The notes beneath the pieces were generated by a model that was not told the DNA's origin, did not search any database, and was given only the letters and a program-made list of their open reading frames with translations. This document shows, piece by piece, positions 6,583 to 7,250 of a stretch of DNA of 7,250 bases. Position numbers and translations under genes: made by a program. How positions within the stretch are numbered: the stretch's first letter is position 1; every line of letters begins with the position of its first letter. The DNA is from CAYJDR01 sp964368965. GTDB lineage: Bacteria; Chrysiogenota; Deferribacteres; Deferribacterales; Mucispirillaceae. The stretch is taken from the NCBI GenBank assembly GCA_964368965.1, contig CAYJDR010000067.1, positions 1 through 7,250 of the forward strand. The letters run 5' to 3'.

Positions 6583-7100
6583 TACAATTTTTCTTCGGCT
6601 TTATTGAACATAAAGTTTATGACATAATAAACCACTATAAACAATATGCAACTAGCTTGCATATGGAACATCGACGCTGTCGCAAACACGAGTATCAGCA
6701 ATATAGCAAGCTTGTTATCAAGCATTTCAAACAGCTTTGTTGCATAATATATGCACACCGAAAACAAGAACGTACTGATAGCCACCATGACAATCAGCAT
6801 CTCATCTATTACTAACCTGTATGAGCCTATATCCAGATGTGCAGCGCCTATCACATTCTTGGGTGTAAATAGCCCTATCACTTGGAAGCGAAACGCCACA
6901 AGTGCCACGCACGCAAGCATCATAAAGAAACAAAACTGCATAACCTTGCGCCCCTTGCTAGCAAACACTAACCTCGAAAACGCAACCACCACTATGGCTA
7001 CTAAAAAGCCAACTATTATATTGCCTGTCTCTGTTGTAAACAGCTTCAACATCACACCAGCAATAACCATGATTATAGATATCCTTGTAATTGCACTCAT
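6582..7100 (-). CDS. Polytopic membrane protein, about six helices, unknown
   Basis: This 172-residue protein has likely membrane segments near residues 6-21, 26-47, 53-70, 99-121, 129-146 and 149-165. A more polar stretch at about 76-98 (TPKNVIGAAHLDIGSYRLVIDE) separates the two halves and may lie outside the membrane. The C-terminus, NKAEEKL, is charged. Cysteines at 57, 64, 116 and 151 lie in or near the helices. No family is recognised. The start at 7100 is supported by GAGG at 7111-7114, ten bases upstream. It is the first complete gene of the minus-strand cluster and begins just after an intrinsic terminator, so its transcription depends on read-through or on a promoter I could not identify. 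Confidence 0.8.
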   Translation of the reverse strand: MSAITRISIIMVIAGVMLKLFTTETGNIIVGFLVAIVVVAFSRLVFASKGRKVMQFCFFMMLACVALVAFRFQVIGLFTPKNVIGAAHLDIGSYRLVIDEMLIVMVAISTFLFSVCIYYATKLFEMLDNKLAILLILVFATASMFHMQASCILFIVVYYVINFMFNKAEEKL

Positions 7101-7114
7101 GCAAAATCTACCTC

Positions 7115-7148
7115 AAAAAAAAGGTTGCAACCGTTAAGCTGCAACCTT
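7115..7148 (-). terminator. Rho-independent terminator on the minus strand
   Basis: Read on the minus strand, AAGGTTGCA (7140-7148) pairs with TGCAACCTT (7121-7129) in a nine-base perfect stem with a ten-base loop. A run of eight T residues (7115-7122, partly in the stem) follows. It lies just after the stop codon of the gene entering from the right edge and just before the ribosome binding site of the six-helix gene. It may end transcription or lower it into the operon. Confidence 0.85.
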
Positions 7149-7161
7149 GTAGTTTGTTTTA

Positions 7162-7250
7162 TTAAGCTTGAACAGCGCTTAATGCTGTTATAGTTATGAT
7201 GTCTTCAACGTTAGTTGATGCGTCGATAAGTTGTACAGAGCGTTCAAACC
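7162..7250 (-). CDS. C-terminal end of an unknown protein, cut by the window edge
   Basis: The minus-strand frame entering from the right edge encodes 28 residues, FERSVQLIDASTN then VEDIITITALSAVQA, and stops with TAA at 7162-7164. The other two frames contain early stops (TGA just inside the edge, or TAA near 7194), and the terminator follows directly, so this is the likely coding frame. The visible part is too short to name. It lacks the basic C-terminus expected of a filamentous phage coat protein. Confidence 0.6.
   Translation of the reverse strand, partial: FERSVQLIDASTNVEDIITITALSAVQA

Noticed and set aside
7162..7250. Filamentous phage coat gene followed by the classical terminator and assembly genes
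   Set aside because: The gene order (short-gene end, terminator, membrane proteins) is reminiscent, but the visible C-terminus lacks basic residues and the following proteins have six or seven helices with no Zot-like ATPase in view.

Overview
The window holds two tandem genes on the + strand for large repeat-built GLUG-motif surface proteins. They face, tail to tail, a tightly packed minus-strand cluster of small membrane-protein genes that I cannot assign to any known family. A lipoprotein signal with a lipobox on the second GLUG protein, and clear purine-rich ribosome binding sites, indicate a bacterium, most likely with an outer membrane. Base composition is moderately AT-rich. Codon choice leans to AGC, CTA, ATA and GGC in both halves, so nothing suggests that one half has a different origin. 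GLUG lipoproteins of this style occur in several host-associated Gram-negative groups (Campylobacterota is one candidate), but no marker here fixes the taxon.

Left part (1-2063): the 3' end of a GLUG protein gene. Its reading frame is open through the left edge, so the true start is outside the window. It contains one nearly complete and one complete repeat 'superunit'. The second superunit has been enlarged by a near-perfect 78-bp tandem array. A Rho-independent terminator follows.

Middle (2136-5132): a complete 998-residue GLUG lipoprotein gene made of three superunits, followed by a near-identical copy of the same terminator. The two genes share DNA blocks, the same C-terminal peptide and the same 3' flank, so they are recent tandem paralogues. 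Exact repeats, including a 63-bp pair spaced by a multiple of three, make both prone to in-frame recombination.

Right part (5172-7250, minus strand): in transcription order, the last 28 codons of an unknown gene, an intrinsic terminator, a six-helix membrane protein, a seven-helix membrane protein, a 53-residue two-helix protein, and a protein with two N-terminal helices and a probably periplasmic soluble domain. The 53-residue gene lies in what would otherwise look like a gap. The four genes are separated by 10, 1 and 1 bases and look like one operon; a shared envelope-associated job is inference from context only. No RNA genes, insertion sequences, CRISPR arrays or attachment sites were recognised.
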